A DNA stretch of 10,445 bases from JAYPHU01 sp038127535 (GCA_038127535.1 JAYPHU010000059.1:1-10445), one strand, 5' to 3'; positions 1-7,092 are shown, counted from the first letter of the stretch. Numbers and translations are program-made. The notes: generated by a model from the letters alone, not told the origin.

Positions 1-4
1 AAAA

Positions 5-80
5 TGGTGCCGCCTGGGTGACTTGAACACCCGACCCTCGCATTACGAATGCGATGCTCTACCAGCTGAGCTAAGGCGGC
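5..80 (-). tRNA. tRNA-Thr (anticodon CGU)
   Basis: Read on the minus strand this folds into a complete cloverleaf. The 7-bp acceptor stem is GCCGCCT with AGGCGGC, the D stem is GCTC/GAGC, the anticodon stem is TCGCA/TGCGA, and the T stem is GGGTG/CACCC with a TTCAAGT loop. The anticodon loop is TTCGTAA, giving anticodon CGT (bases 45-47 of the window), which reads the threonine codon ACG. The discriminator base is A and the CCA end is encoded (5-7). A TTTT run follows at 1-4 and may be the start of a terminator, but the window ends there. U36 and A37 are present, as expected for a tRNA that receives t6A37. Confidence 0.97.
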
Positions 81-128
81 ACATGCCATAGGATGGCTGC
101 CGAGACGGTGGCCGATCGGCGGCCTTTA

Positions 129-134
129 AATATA
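129..134 (-). promoter_or_regulatory. Possible -10 element for the tRNA-Thr gene
   Basis: On the minus strand TATATT lies about 50 bases before the mature tRNA 5' end, in the AT-rich part of the 79-base gap between the tRNA and the TPR gene. No convincing -35 hexamer is visible 16-18 bases upstream, so this is a weak call. The same gap holds a GGCCG/CGGCC inverted repeat (110-124) with no T-run on the minus strand, so I see no clear terminator for the operon upstream. Confidence 0.25.
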
Positions 135-159
135 CCGGACCGGGATAATTTACCAGAGT

Positions 160-1629
160 CTATTTTGAGGTTGGTTTGGCCGACGGCAGGGCGGCCAGCA
201 CATCAGTGATCACGCTCTCCCAATCCCCGGCGGATGCTTGGCGGAACAGCCGGGCCGTAGGGTACCAAGGCGTGGTTTCGCCGGTGAGTCCCCATTTCCA
301 ATCAGGAGCGTGATGGAGCAGCACCCACACCGGCTTGCCCAGCGCGCCGGCCAGATGAGCGACGGCGGTGTCTGTGGTGATCAACAGGTCCAACGCCTCG
401 ATCAGCGCCGCTGTTTTAGATAGGGGGGCGGGACCGGTATCGACAATGTCCAGACCGGCGGGCAACATTTCGCCCTCCGGCGCGGGTTCGCCCTTTTGTA
501 GGCTGACCCAAGTGATCCCCTCAGCCTCACCTAGCCTCGCCATCGCGTCCATCGGAAGGCGGCGGAATTTTTCGACCGGGTTAGCCATGTTGCCCCGCCA
601 ATTGAGGCCGACCGTTCGATTGTCCCCACCGGTCTCGGCCAATCGCGTCCGCCAGTCCGCCACGGCGGTTTCATCCGCCAACAAATAAGGCTCCTCGTCG
701 TCCATCTTTTCCGGCGTGATGTCCAAGAGCCCGGGCAGGTCCATGAGCGCGAAGTGAGCGTCAAACGCGGGTGGGGTGGTGGTCTCTGCGATAATCTCGT
801 CGGCCACGGCCTCGTCGATCAGCGGGATGAGCCCGTCCGGCAGTTGCGCGATCAGGCGAACACCTAACGCACGTGCCGCCTTTCCAAACCGAAGCGCGAA
901 GATCGTGTCGCCCAGCCCCTGTTCCCCATAGGCCAGCACCGTCGCGCCGACCTCTGTGTTTCCGTCCCACACTGGCTGATCAAAGTCCCGCCGCCGGCCC
1001 GGAAAGCCGGCCCATTGCCAGCGCCACGACATCTCTTTGAACCCGTCTCCGTAGTCGCCCACCGCCAGCAGCGCGAGGGACAGGTTCCAATGGGCCAGGG
1101 CGAAATCCGGGGCCAATTTGATGACCCTGCGGTAGACATCAATCGCCTCGTCGATCCGGCCGCTGTCCTTCAGCGCATTGCCCAGATTATTGAGCGCGTC
1201 CACATCCTGGGGCCCGGCGGCGGCCCCTTGTTGGGCGATGGCCAGCGCTTCGTCGAATCGGCCGGCCCAGCGCAGCAAAGACGCCAGGTTGGCGGCCGCT
1301 TTTACGTGAGACGGATCGAGCAATAACGCATTGCGCCACGCCGCCCCCGCTTCATCGGCGTCATTAAGGCCCCGCTGCGCCAGGCCCAGATTGTTATGAT
1401 ACTCGGCAATGTCGCCCTGCAGCCCGATGGCCTGGCTGATCAAATTGACCGCCATTTCGTTGTCGTTCTGCTGATGGGCCACGACCCCCAACAGGTTCCA
1501 CAGATCAGGGTGAGTGGGATAAGCGTTCAGCAGCTCCTGATAGAGCGCCGCCGCACCGGTCAAATCGCCGACCTGATGGAGAGCGATCGCTTGGGCCAGA
1601 TGGGCGTCGAGGCCGGCTTGATCACTCAC
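160..1629 (-). CDS. TPR protein with C-terminal glycosyltransferase-like domain
   Basis: 489 residues. Roughly residues 8-195 are consecutive 34-residue TPR units with the typical A/G/L spacing, for example 'NNLGNALKDSGRIDEAIDVY' around 147-166. From about residue 225 the protein resembles the glycosyltransferase-like half (GT9/GT41-related fold) of large bacterial TPR proteins. Visible marks are GEQGLGD (235-241), NWRGN (343-347), TTDTAVAHLAGALGKPVWVLL (418-438), DWKWG (443-447) and PWYPTARLFRQ (454-464). No signal peptide or membrane span is seen. The start is GTG at 1629, chosen because AAGGAG (1636-1641) stands six bases before it; no in-frame ATG fits better. It begins 20 bases after the hemY stop, so it is probably the last gene of the heme operon. 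Donor sugar and acceptor cannot be read from the sequence, and enzymatic activity itself is an inference. Confidence 0.85.
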   Translation of the reverse strand: MSDQAGLDAHLAQAIALHQVGDLTGAAALYQELLNAYPTHPDLWNLLGVVAHQQNDNEMAVNLISQAIGLQGDIAEYHNNLGLAQRGLNDADEAGAAWRNALLLDPSHVKAAANLASLLRWAGRFDEALAIAQQGAAAGPQDVDALNNLGNALKDSGRIDEAIDVYRRVIKLAPDFALAHWNLSLALLAVGDYGDGFKEMSWRWQWAGFPGRRRDFDQPVWDGNTEVGATVLAYGEQGLGDTIFALRFGKAARALGVRLIAQLPDGLIPLIDEAVADEIIAETTTPPAFDAHFALMDLPGLLDITPEKMDDEEPYLLADETAVADWRTRLAETGGDNRTVGLNWRGNMANPVEKFRRLPMDAMARLGEAEGITWVSLQKGEPAPEGEMLPAGLDIVDTGPAPLSKTAALIEALDLLITTDTAVAHLAGALGKPVWVLLHHAPDWKWGLTGETTPWYPTARLFRQASAGDWESVITDVLAALPSAKPTSK

Positions 1630-1635
1630 ATCGGT

Positions 1636-1641
1636 CTCCTT
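1636..1641 (-). promoter_or_regulatory. Shine-Dalgarno site that fixes the GTG start of the TPR gene
   Basis: AAGGAG on the minus strand, six bases before the GTG at 1629. It lies inside the 20-base gap after hemY, which supports re-initiation by ribosomes on a shared transcript. Confidence 0.7.
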
Positions 1642-1649
1642 AAGCGGGG

Positions 1650-3053
1650 TTACGTTTTCCGATCGCCGCTTTCCGCGCCGGGCGGAATGATTTCGGCTTC
1701 CGGTGTGTCGTCCGGCGCGTCCGAACTTCCAGGGGCAATCGGATCAAGGCCGCCGATTTGCGTCACCCGGGGCGGCGTGCCCCAGCTCAGGGTATCGAAC
1801 TGCTCGCAGCGCCCACAGACCGGTTCCCAGTCGGCAACCACATTGCCGCAATTGCCGCAAATCCAGGCCGAGTCCGGATCGGCGCCGGCGGCCTTGCGCA
1901 GCCATTCCTTGGACGCTTCCACATCCCCTTTTTCGCGCTCTTCCAGTTCGGCCATATAGCGGCACACCCGGGCGGACGGATTTTGACCGGCCGCCGCCTC
2001 CAGATGCTGGCGGGCTTCCGCCCACATGCCGGCGGCCAGGGCGGCCTTGGCGATGGCCAGATGGCTCTCCTTATGCTCCCGGTTATAGCCGGCGAGCTGC
2101 TCCAGGGTGCGCATCTTTTCCTGGGGGCCCGCGCCCGGAGCCAGATCTTCCATCACGTCGGCGAGATGGGGATGAGGGTTGGTGACCCAGGACTCCTCAA
2201 TCACCGAAGCGGCCCGGCGGCGCTTGCCCGCGCCTTGCAGCAATCGCGCATGGCGGACGGCGGCGGGCACAAAATCGGGGGCCATGGTATTGGCCCGCTT
2301 GGCATAAGACAGTGCATCGCCCAGTTTGCCTTCAGTCTCCGCCTCGATGCTGCGCTGGAACTGCAGAATGGCGCGTTGGCGGCGGCCCTCGTCGTTCCCC
2401 ATATGCTTGTTTTTGACCGCCTTGCGGACCGTGTCTTCGGCTTCCTGCCAACTGCCTTTCTTGACCTGCAGATCAAACAAAGTGGACGACACCGTATCGG
2501 TTTTAGGAGCCAGTTCGTTGGCCTGCTCGGCGAGCTCCAGCGCTTCGTCCTCGTCGCCGTCCTGCAGGGCTTGTTTCAGCTTGCCGCTAAGACCCAGATA
2601 CTTGGTTTCCTTGCGCTCCGACATGGCGTCGAAGAACTTGCCGGCGGCTTTCTCGTCGCCGGACAATTGCGCCGCCTGGGCCGACAGCAGCATGGTCAAA
2701 GGCGGCTCGGCCAACAGGTCCTCTGCCTTTTTGGACAGCCGCCGCGCCTCCGCCGCGTCACCGGCGGCAACGGCGACCATGCCTTGGGTTAGCGCCTTAT
2801 AGCCGCGCTGACGCCGCCACTCCCGCCGCGCGCGGAAAATCCTGCGCGGCGCATTCCGAAAGAACGACCAAATCCGGAAGATGGTCGCCAGAATCAGCGA
2901 AATAAAAATGATCCCGGCGATCAGAATTCCCATGGATGTTTCGATCTCGTAGCCAAGCCAGCTCAAACTGACCGAGCCGGGATTGTCCGCCACCAGTGCC
3001 GCAGCCAGACTGACCACGGCAAGAACGATCAGGAACCAGAGGGCTCGAAACAT
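1650..3053 (-). CDS. hemY: HemY-type TPR membrane protein with C-terminal zinc-ribbon-like motif
   Basis: 467 residues. It belongs to the proteobacterial HemY (HemY_N/TPR) family, which is encoded with heme-synthesis genes and is unrelated to the Bacillus protoporphyrinogen oxidase also called HemY. Two hydrophobic segments (about 4-22 and 42-62) enclose the family's short loop with NPGSVSLSWLGYEIE (24-38). A basic stretch follows (66-84), then helical TPR-like repeats to about 395. The C-terminal region has four cysteines, C399, C402, C413 and C416, spaced CxxC-x10-CxxC and flanked by tryptophans; this resembles a rubredoxin/zinc-ribbon knuckle such as that of LapB. A low-complexity acidic, proline-rich tail ends the protein. 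Topology is probably inner membrane with the repeats in the cytoplasm. The ATG at 3053 is six bases after the hemD-Mic60 stop, with only a weak GAG Shine-Dalgarno, so translation is probably coupled. The exact biochemical role of this family is not settled. Confidence 0.88.
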   Translation of the reverse strand: MFRALWFLIVLAVVSLAAALVADNPGSVSLSWLGYEIETSMGILIAGIIFISLILATIFRIWSFFRNAPRRIFRARREWRRQRGYKALTQGMVAVAAGDAAEARRLSKKAEDLLAEPPLTMLLSAQAAQLSGDEKAAGKFFDAMSERKETKYLGLSGKLKQALQDGDEDEALELAEQANELAPKTDTVSSTLFDLQVKKGSWQEAEDTVRKAVKNKHMGNDEGRRQRAILQFQRSIEAETEGKLGDALSYAKRANTMAPDFVPAAVRHARLLQGAGKRRRAASVIEESWVTNPHPHLADVMEDLAPGAGPQEKMRTLEQLAGYNREHKESHLAIAKAALAAGMWAEARQHLEAAAGQNPSARVCRYMAELEEREKGDVEASKEWLRKAAGADPDSAWICGNCGNVVADWEPVCGRCEQFDTLSWGTPPRVTQIGGLDPIAPGSSDAPDDTPEAEIIPPGAESGDRKT

Positions 3054-3059
3054 TAACGG

Positions 3060-4898
3060 TTACTCTTTCGGCGTGAGAAGTGAAACGGCGGTGACCTGGA
3101 GGTCCGCCAGAAACTGCTCGGCCTGCACCAATAGCTTGGCGTTGGCCATCCAGGGCTGGGCGAGGCCAGATGCCTTTTCCGGCAGGGCGTTCAGCTCGAC
3201 CAACGCGCCGGACAGATCAGACGCCGCCAGCAACCTCTCGGCGCGGGCAACAACCGCGTCCACACTGGCGCCTTCGAGCTGATCGGTCCGCCGCCACTTC
3301 AATGAGCCGGCGATCCGCGCCACGGTTCGGTCGAGCCAGCCGTCGCCCTTGGGCAGTTTCTCCGCCTGCACGATAGAGGCGGCCAGACTTTTGAAACTGG
3401 TGCGGAGCTGTTCCAACGTCGGGATGCCGCGGCTTGCGCTCGGCTGTAGCCCAGCGGCTTTCCCACGCAGCGCGTCGTCCTGATCGAGAAGGGTCAGGAC
3501 ACCCGCCAGTTCATTCAAATAGGGCCGAGACGATTGAACCGCCTGGCGCAACTGACCGACGGCCAGCAAAAAGGCGCGCGCCCGGCTGCCGGCGGCGGCT
3601 TGGCCCTGTGGCGAGCTGCGCACCGCCAACTCGGCCAGGCGCACTTCCAAATCGACGATCTTTTTACGCTGGGTATCGCTGCTGTCGGCACTGCCGGATT
3701 CCAGTTTTTGCAGGCGTTCCGATAATTGTTTCAAGGTCTCCAACGCAGCCTTGGAACCGCCGTCCGCATCGACCGCGGACACCATCTGTTTGACCGTGGA
3801 AATGGAGTTCTCAAGATCTGAAATGCGCTTCAAACTCTGATCCAGCCTGGCTTGAATGCGCGCCCGCTCCGCCTGCAGTTCTTCAAGCTGGGGCACGTTG
3901 TCGGTCGACTTTTTTTCCAGTACCTGCAACCGGCCGGCCAGGTTCTTGAGCTTTTCTTTGGTATCATTGTCTTCATCCAGGAACGGGAAGAACTGCGCCA
4001 ATTGCGGCTGCCAGAGCGGTCTGGAAGCAAAAACGACGACGCCCAGGATGACGACCGTCAACAATGTAAGAAAGACAGCGCGGAGATTGCCCGCCGACCG
4101 CCGCTGAATGGGGGCGATTGTGTGGGCATCCGGCAAGGGCGTCTTGGGCACGGATGACGGCATATCGGCTTCCTTTTGTTTCACGACACCGGCTTTGGCG
4201 GAGACGGCCGTCAGCAGGGAGTCCTGCGTGGGGCTTTCGGCGACAATGACATCCTGCCAGGTGACTTCGCTGATTTTTTCCGCCACGGCGGGGCTCAGAC
4301 AAAACACGGTTAGGTCTTTGCACGAGCGCACGAGCCGGGCTTTGCGAATCAATTGAACAAAGGCATCGGCCGTTCTGGGGGAATAGAGCAGGACTGTGTC
4401 CAGATCGCCGTTTTTAATGGCGGCAATCGCCGCCGGCGAAAAACTCTTGCTTTCTTGTGTTTCGTAGAGCACCTCGCGGCGCACCTCGAAGCCCGCCTTG
4501 GTCAGATCGCCCGCCAGGTCGCCGGCGACCGCGGACCCCACCACATGAACCAAGGGCCCCTTGGCCGGGTCCAGCATATCAATCACCAGGGCGCTCAGCG
4601 CTTCCACATCGCCAGACGCGCTATGGACCTGCTTGAACTCGAGCTCCCTTGCCGAACCGGCCGTTGAATCGCCGACCGCATAGACCGGAATGGATCGTTC
4701 CGTAGTGCGTTCGGTAAGGGCGCGAACGCCATTCTGGCTGGTCACCAAAAGGGCCTGGACGCTGTTCAGGTCGAGGTCCGGTCCGTCCAGGTTTTCGATT
4801 GTCATCAAGGGTTCGATGATCGCATCGATCCCGCGCTCGCTGAGGGTTTCGGCGAGCGCCGTGCCGTCGGCTCCGGGCCGGGTGACGAGTGCGCGCAT
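3060..4898 (-). CDS. hemD: Uroporphyrinogen-III synthase fused to a Mic60/mitofilin-type membrane protein
   Basis: 612 residues in one uninterrupted frame. Residues 1 to about 240 are HemD, which closes and inverts ring D of hydroxymethylbilane to give uroporphyrinogen III. Visible marks are RALVTRP (2-8), TSQNG (53-57), YAVGDSTA (73-80), LYET (144-147) and YSPRTADAF (172-180). After a short linker and a proline-rich stretch comes one membrane span (about 274-291), a charged coiled-coil region (about 312-435) and a helical C-terminal domain with GWLDR (around 514-518), matching the alphaproteobacterial mitofilin/Mic60 (also annotated HemX-like) layout. HemD would face the cytoplasm and the coiled coil the periplasm. 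Alphaproteobacteria usually encode Mic60 as a separate gene beside hemD and hemY, so the fusion is notable. Met246 (4161-4163) has its own ribosome-binding site and could start a free 367-residue Mic60. The ATG at 4898 lies four bases after the hemC stop. Confidence 0.88.
   Translation of the reverse strand: MRALVTRPGADGTALAETLSERGIDAIIEPLMTIENLDGPDLDLNSVQALLVTSQNGVRALTERTTERSIPVYAVGDSTAGSARELEFKQVHSASGDVEALSALVIDMLDPAKGPLVHVVGSAVAGDLAGDLTKAGFEVRREVLYETQESKSFSPAAIAAIKNGDLDTVLLYSPRTADAFVQLIRKARLVRSCKDLTVFCLSPAVAEKISEVTWQDVIVAESPTQDSLLTAVSAKAGVVKQKEADMPSSVPKTPLPDAHTIAPIQRRSAGNLRAVFLTLLTVVILGVVVFASRPLWQPQLAQFFPFLDEDNDTKEKLKNLAGRLQVLEKKSTDNVPQLEELQAERARIQARLDQSLKRISDLENSISTVKQMVSAVDADGGSKAALETLKQLSERLQKLESGSADSSDTQRKKIVDLEVRLAELAVRSSPQGQAAAGSRARAFLLAVGQLRQAVQSSRPYLNELAGVLTLLDQDDALRGKAAGLQPSASRGIPTLEQLRTSFKSLAASIVQAEKLPKGDGWLDRTVARIAGSLKWRRTDQLEGASVDAVVARAERLLAASDLSGALVELNALPEKASGLAQPWMANAKLLVQAEQFLADLQVTAVSLLTPKE
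4161..4175 (-). promoter_or_regulatory. Internal ribosome-binding site and ATG at the HemD-Mic60 junction
   Basis: On the minus strand AAGGAAG (4169-4175) is followed by a five-base spacer and an in-frame ATG (4161-4163), codon 246 of the fusion. Translation from here would give a 367-residue protein with the membrane span at about residues 29-46, the normal layout of a stand-alone Mic60. The site looks as good as or better than those in front of hemD, hemY and hemC in this operon. That it is used is inference. Confidence 0.5.
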
Positions 4899-4902
4899 CT
4901 GC

Positions 4903-5895
4903 CTAGGTCTCCTGCTTCATATCCGGATGAACCGGGATGAAATGGGGTTGTACCTGCCGTATCGCTCCCAGAATAGAGGGTCCTGCCTTACGCAACAAAT
5001 CCTCTGCGACGGTCTTGCCCAGATGCTCGGCTTCGGTGATCGGAGCTTTCGACGTAACCTCAGCTTTTTCCGCCCCGTCAGGCCGGGCGATCATCCCCTG
5101 TAAGACAAGGTTTCCCTGCCCATCGGGCTGAGCGAGACCGGCGATCGGGGTATGACAGGACCCGTCCAGAACGGTCAGCATGGTGCGCTCGGCGATCACG
5201 GCGGCGGTGTTCACCGGCTCCGCCAGGGCCGCCAGCAGGGCATTGGCGCGCGAATCGTGTGTGCGGCAGGTGGCGGCCAGGCTGCCCTGGCCAACAGCCG
5301 GCAACATGCGGTCGGTCTCCATCAGGCTGGTCACCGCGCCCTCCTTGCCTAGGCGGCGCAGGCCGGCGTAGGCGAGAAAAGTGGCGTCCACTTCGCCGGC
5401 GTCCAGTTTTTCCAACCGGGTATCTACATTACCCCGGAACGGGACAACTTGGAGGTCGGGCCTGAGATTCAAAAGTTGCGCCTTCCGCCGCAGCGACGCC
5501 GTGCCTACCCGGCTGCCTTTTGGAAGCGCATCCAGGTTGGCGGCCTTCAGCGAGATAAAGGCGTCACGGACGTCTTCCCGGGGCATGATGGCGTGCAGGG
5601 ATATCTCTTCCGGCACAAGGGTCGGCATGTCTTTCATGGAATGGATCGCGATGTCGATTCGGTTTTCCAGCATGGCCGAGTCCAATTCCTTGGTGAACAG
5701 ACCCTTGCCGCCGAGGTCCGACAAGAGCTCGGATTGAATCCGGTCGCCGGTGGTCTTGATCACCACCAGCTCAACGGCGTTCTTGGCCTTGAGCAGCGGA
5801 TGGCTTTCTTTCAAAGCCTCGACCACGTGATTGGTCTGGGTCAGCGCCAGAGGGCTACCACGAGTGCCGATTCGAAGGGGAGCGTCGTCAGTCAT
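4903..5895 (-). CDS. hemC: Hydroxymethylbilane synthase (porphobilinogen deaminase)
   Basis: 330 residues from ATG 5895. It polymerises four porphobilinogens into hydroxymethylbilane, the substrate of HemD encoded next in the operon; cytoplasmic. The start MTDDAPLRIGTRGSPLAL has the family N-terminus (RIGTRxSPLAL). HSMKDMP (85-91) contains the catalytic Asp89. LDGSCHTPIAG carries Cys247, which attaches the dipyrromethane cofactor. KTTGD is at 47-51 and the glycine-rich LGGKGLFTKE at 61-70. The frame stays open upstream to 6042, but that extra 49-residue stretch is unlike the family and would run over the tsaD start and the promoter region. The nearest Shine-Dalgarno-like sequence, AGGAA, is 13 bases before the ATG and lies in a small inverted repeat. 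The C-terminal tail (QPHFIPVHPDMKQET) makes it slightly longer than the usual ~310 residues. The stop is four bases from the hemD ATG. Confidence 0.96.
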   Translation of the reverse strand: MTDDAPLRIGTRGSPLALTQTNHVVEALKESHPLLKAKNAVELVVIKTTGDRIQSELLSDLGGKGLFTKELDSAMLENRIDIAIHSMKDMPTLVPEEISLHAIMPREDVRDAFISLKAANLDALPKGSRVGTASLRRKAQLLNLRPDLQVVPFRGNVDTRLEKLDAGEVDATFLAYAGLRRLGKEGAVTSLMETDRMLPAVGQGSLAATCRTHDSRANALLAALAEPVNTAAVIAERTMLTVLDGSCHTPIAGLAQPDGQGNLVLQGMIARPDGAEKAEVTSKAPITEAEHLGKTVAEDLLRKAGPSILGAIRQVQPHFIPVHPDMKQET

Positions 5896-5908
5896 TGGGG
5901 CCGAAAGG

Positions 5909-5928
5909 TTCCTGAATACTGATAGGAA
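5909..5928. repeat. Inverted repeat TTCCT-N10-AGGAA in the hemC leader
   Basis: A five-base perfect inverted repeat with a ten-base spacer, 13 bases before the hemC ATG. On the hemC transcript the downstream arm is the AGGAA that would serve as Shine-Dalgarno, so pairing could mask it. It could equally be a dimeric protein-binding site or chance, because the stem is short and AU-rich. Confidence 0.25.
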
Positions 5929-5953
5929 ATGTGGTTTTTCCGGGCTGAAAAGC

Positions 5954-5982
5954 TTAAACAATGCCGATGGCGGGGGTATACC
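5954..5982 (+). promoter_or_regulatory. Candidate sigma70-like promoter for tsaD
   Basis: TTAAAC (5954-5959), a 17-base spacer and TATACC (5977-5982). This would place the transcript start near 5989 with a leader of about 48 bases before the tsaD ATG. The match is moderate (3/6 in the -35, 4/6 in the -10). Its -10 is half of the palindrome GGTATACC shared with the opposite promoter. Confidence 0.3.
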
Positions 5983-6004
5983 GCTTTTTCGCCGCCGGGT
6001 CCAA
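5975..6004 (-). promoter_or_regulatory. Candidate sigma70-like promoter for the hemC operon
   Basis: On the minus strand TTGGAC (5999-6004), an 18-base spacer and TATACC (5975-5980) give a possible promoter for hemC with a leader of about 70 bases. Some promoter for the hemC operon must lie in or near this 141-base divergent gap. This is the best arrangement I can see, but it is not a strong match. Confidence 0.3.
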
Positions 6005-6036
6005 GTGAATGTCGCCGCCAAACTGTGGATATCTTG

Positions 6037-7092
6037 ATGCACGTCTTAGGAATAGAAACCAGTTGTGATGAGACCGCCGCCGCCGTGGTGGACGACGAGC
6101 GCCCGGCGGGCGAACGGATTCTAGGCGAAGCAATTTTATCCCAGCACGAGGAGCACCGACCCTATCAGGGAATTGTGCCGGAAATCGCCGCCCGTAGCCA
6201 TTTGCAGCATGTGGACCGGCTGGTGGCCGAGGCGATGGACAAGGCCGGCGTCGGCTTTACTGATTTGGATGGGATCGCCGCGACCGGCGGACCGGGCTTG
6301 ATCGGCGGGGTGATCGTCGGGGTGATGTCGGCGAAAGCTATGGCCCTGGTCCACGGCCTGCCGTTTCTGGCGGTCAATCATCTGGCCGGCCATGCGCTGA
6401 CCGCGCGACTGACGGATGATCTCGAGTTTCCCTATCTTCTGCTCCTGGTGTCCGGCGGGCACACGCAGTTATTGATTGTCGAGGGTGTGGACGATTTTAC
6501 CCGGCTGGGCACGACCGTGGATGACGCTATCGGGGAAGCCTTCGACAAGTCGGCCAAGATGCTGGGTCTCGGTTATCCCGGCGGCCCGGCGGTGGAAGCG
6601 GCGGCGGCGCACGGCACGCCCGGCGGCTTCGATCTGCCCCGGCCCATGCTCGGCAGGCCCGACTGTCATTTTTCTTTTTCCGGCTTAAAGACGGCCGTCC
6701 GCCGCCAGGCGGAGGCCATCGGCGAGGATCAAGTCGATGATCTTTGCGCCTCGTTGGAACAGGCCATCGGCGAGGTGGTGGCCGACCGGTGCCGAAAGGC
6801 CATAAATGAATTTCGGTCGCGGCATCCTCATGGTGACACACTGGTGGTGGCCGGCGGCGTTGCCGCCAACAGAACGCTCCGGCGCTATCTTCAGGAAACG
6901 GCGGACGGTATGGAGATGCGGCTGATCGCGCCGCCGCCCAAACTCTGCACCGACAATGGGGCAATGATCGCCTGGGCGGGGCTGGAGCGGCTCCGTCTTG
7001 GCCTGACCGATGAACTCGATTTCAAGCCCCGGCCCCGTTGGCCCCTGGACCCGGACGCGCCACCGGCACATGGCGCAGGCGTCAAAGCCTGA
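6037..7092 (+). CDS. tsaD: tRNA N6-threonylcarbamoyladenosine (t6A37) transferase TsaD
   Basis: 351 residues from ATG 6037; the family is about 340. It transfers the threonylcarbamoyl group made by TsaC to A37 of tRNAs that read ANN codons, working with TsaB and TsaE in the cytoplasm (older names Gcp, YgjD). The start HVLGIETSCDETAAAVV is diagnostic of the ASKHA-fold family. The metal site is HLAGH (His115, His119), completed by Asp306 in CTDNGAMIAWAG. LVSGGHTQL and the ATGGPGLIGG loop complete the nucleotide-binding signatures. The frame is open back to an ATG at 5929, but those 36 residues are not family-like and would cross the promoter region. Only a weak Shine-Dalgarno (TGGA) precedes 6037, and a TTG at 6034 is an alternative start. 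It is divergent from hemC and first in a plus-strand run with gpsA. Confidence 0.97.
   Translation: MHVLGIETSCDETAAAVVDDERPAGERILGEAILSQHEEHRPYQGIVPEIAARSHLQHVDRLVAEAMDKAGVGFTDLDGIAATGGPGLIGGVIVGVMSAKAMALVHGLPFLAVNHLAGHALTARLTDDLEFPYLLLLVSGGHTQLLIVEGVDDFTRLGTTVDDAIGEAFDKSAKMLGLGYPGGPAVEAAAAHGTPGGFDLPRPMLGRPDCHFSFSGLKTAVRRQAEAIGEDQVDDLCASLEQAIGEVVADRCRKAINEFRSRHPHGDTLVVAGGVAANRTLRRYLQETADGMEMRLIAPPPKLCTDNGAMIAWAGLERLRLGLTDELDFKPRPRWPLDPDAPPAHGAGVKA

Noticed and set aside
110..124. GGCCG/CGGCC inverted repeat as terminator of the heme operon
   Set aside because: On the minus strand it is not followed by a T-run, so it does not qualify as an intrinsic terminator.
1396..1959. Plus-strand open frame across the TPR gene and the end of hemY
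   Set aside because: It lies opposite two well-supported genes and their ribosome-binding site, and the translated sequence has no domain.
1758..2792. Open frame of 344 codons on the plus strand, opposite hemY
   Set aside because: It is a mirror of the GC-rich codon pattern of hemY, has no recognisable family, no Shine-Dalgarno and a composition rich in R, G, H and L typical of antisense frames.
5929..6036. N-terminal extension of TsaD by 36 residues
   Set aside because: Not family-like, and it would use the intergenic region. HVLGIETSCDET begins directly after ATG 6037.
5896..6042. N-terminal extension of HemC by 49 residues
   Set aside because: The added residues do not resemble HemC, and would cross the divergent promoter region and overlap the tsaD start. 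The family N-terminus begins at ATG 5895.
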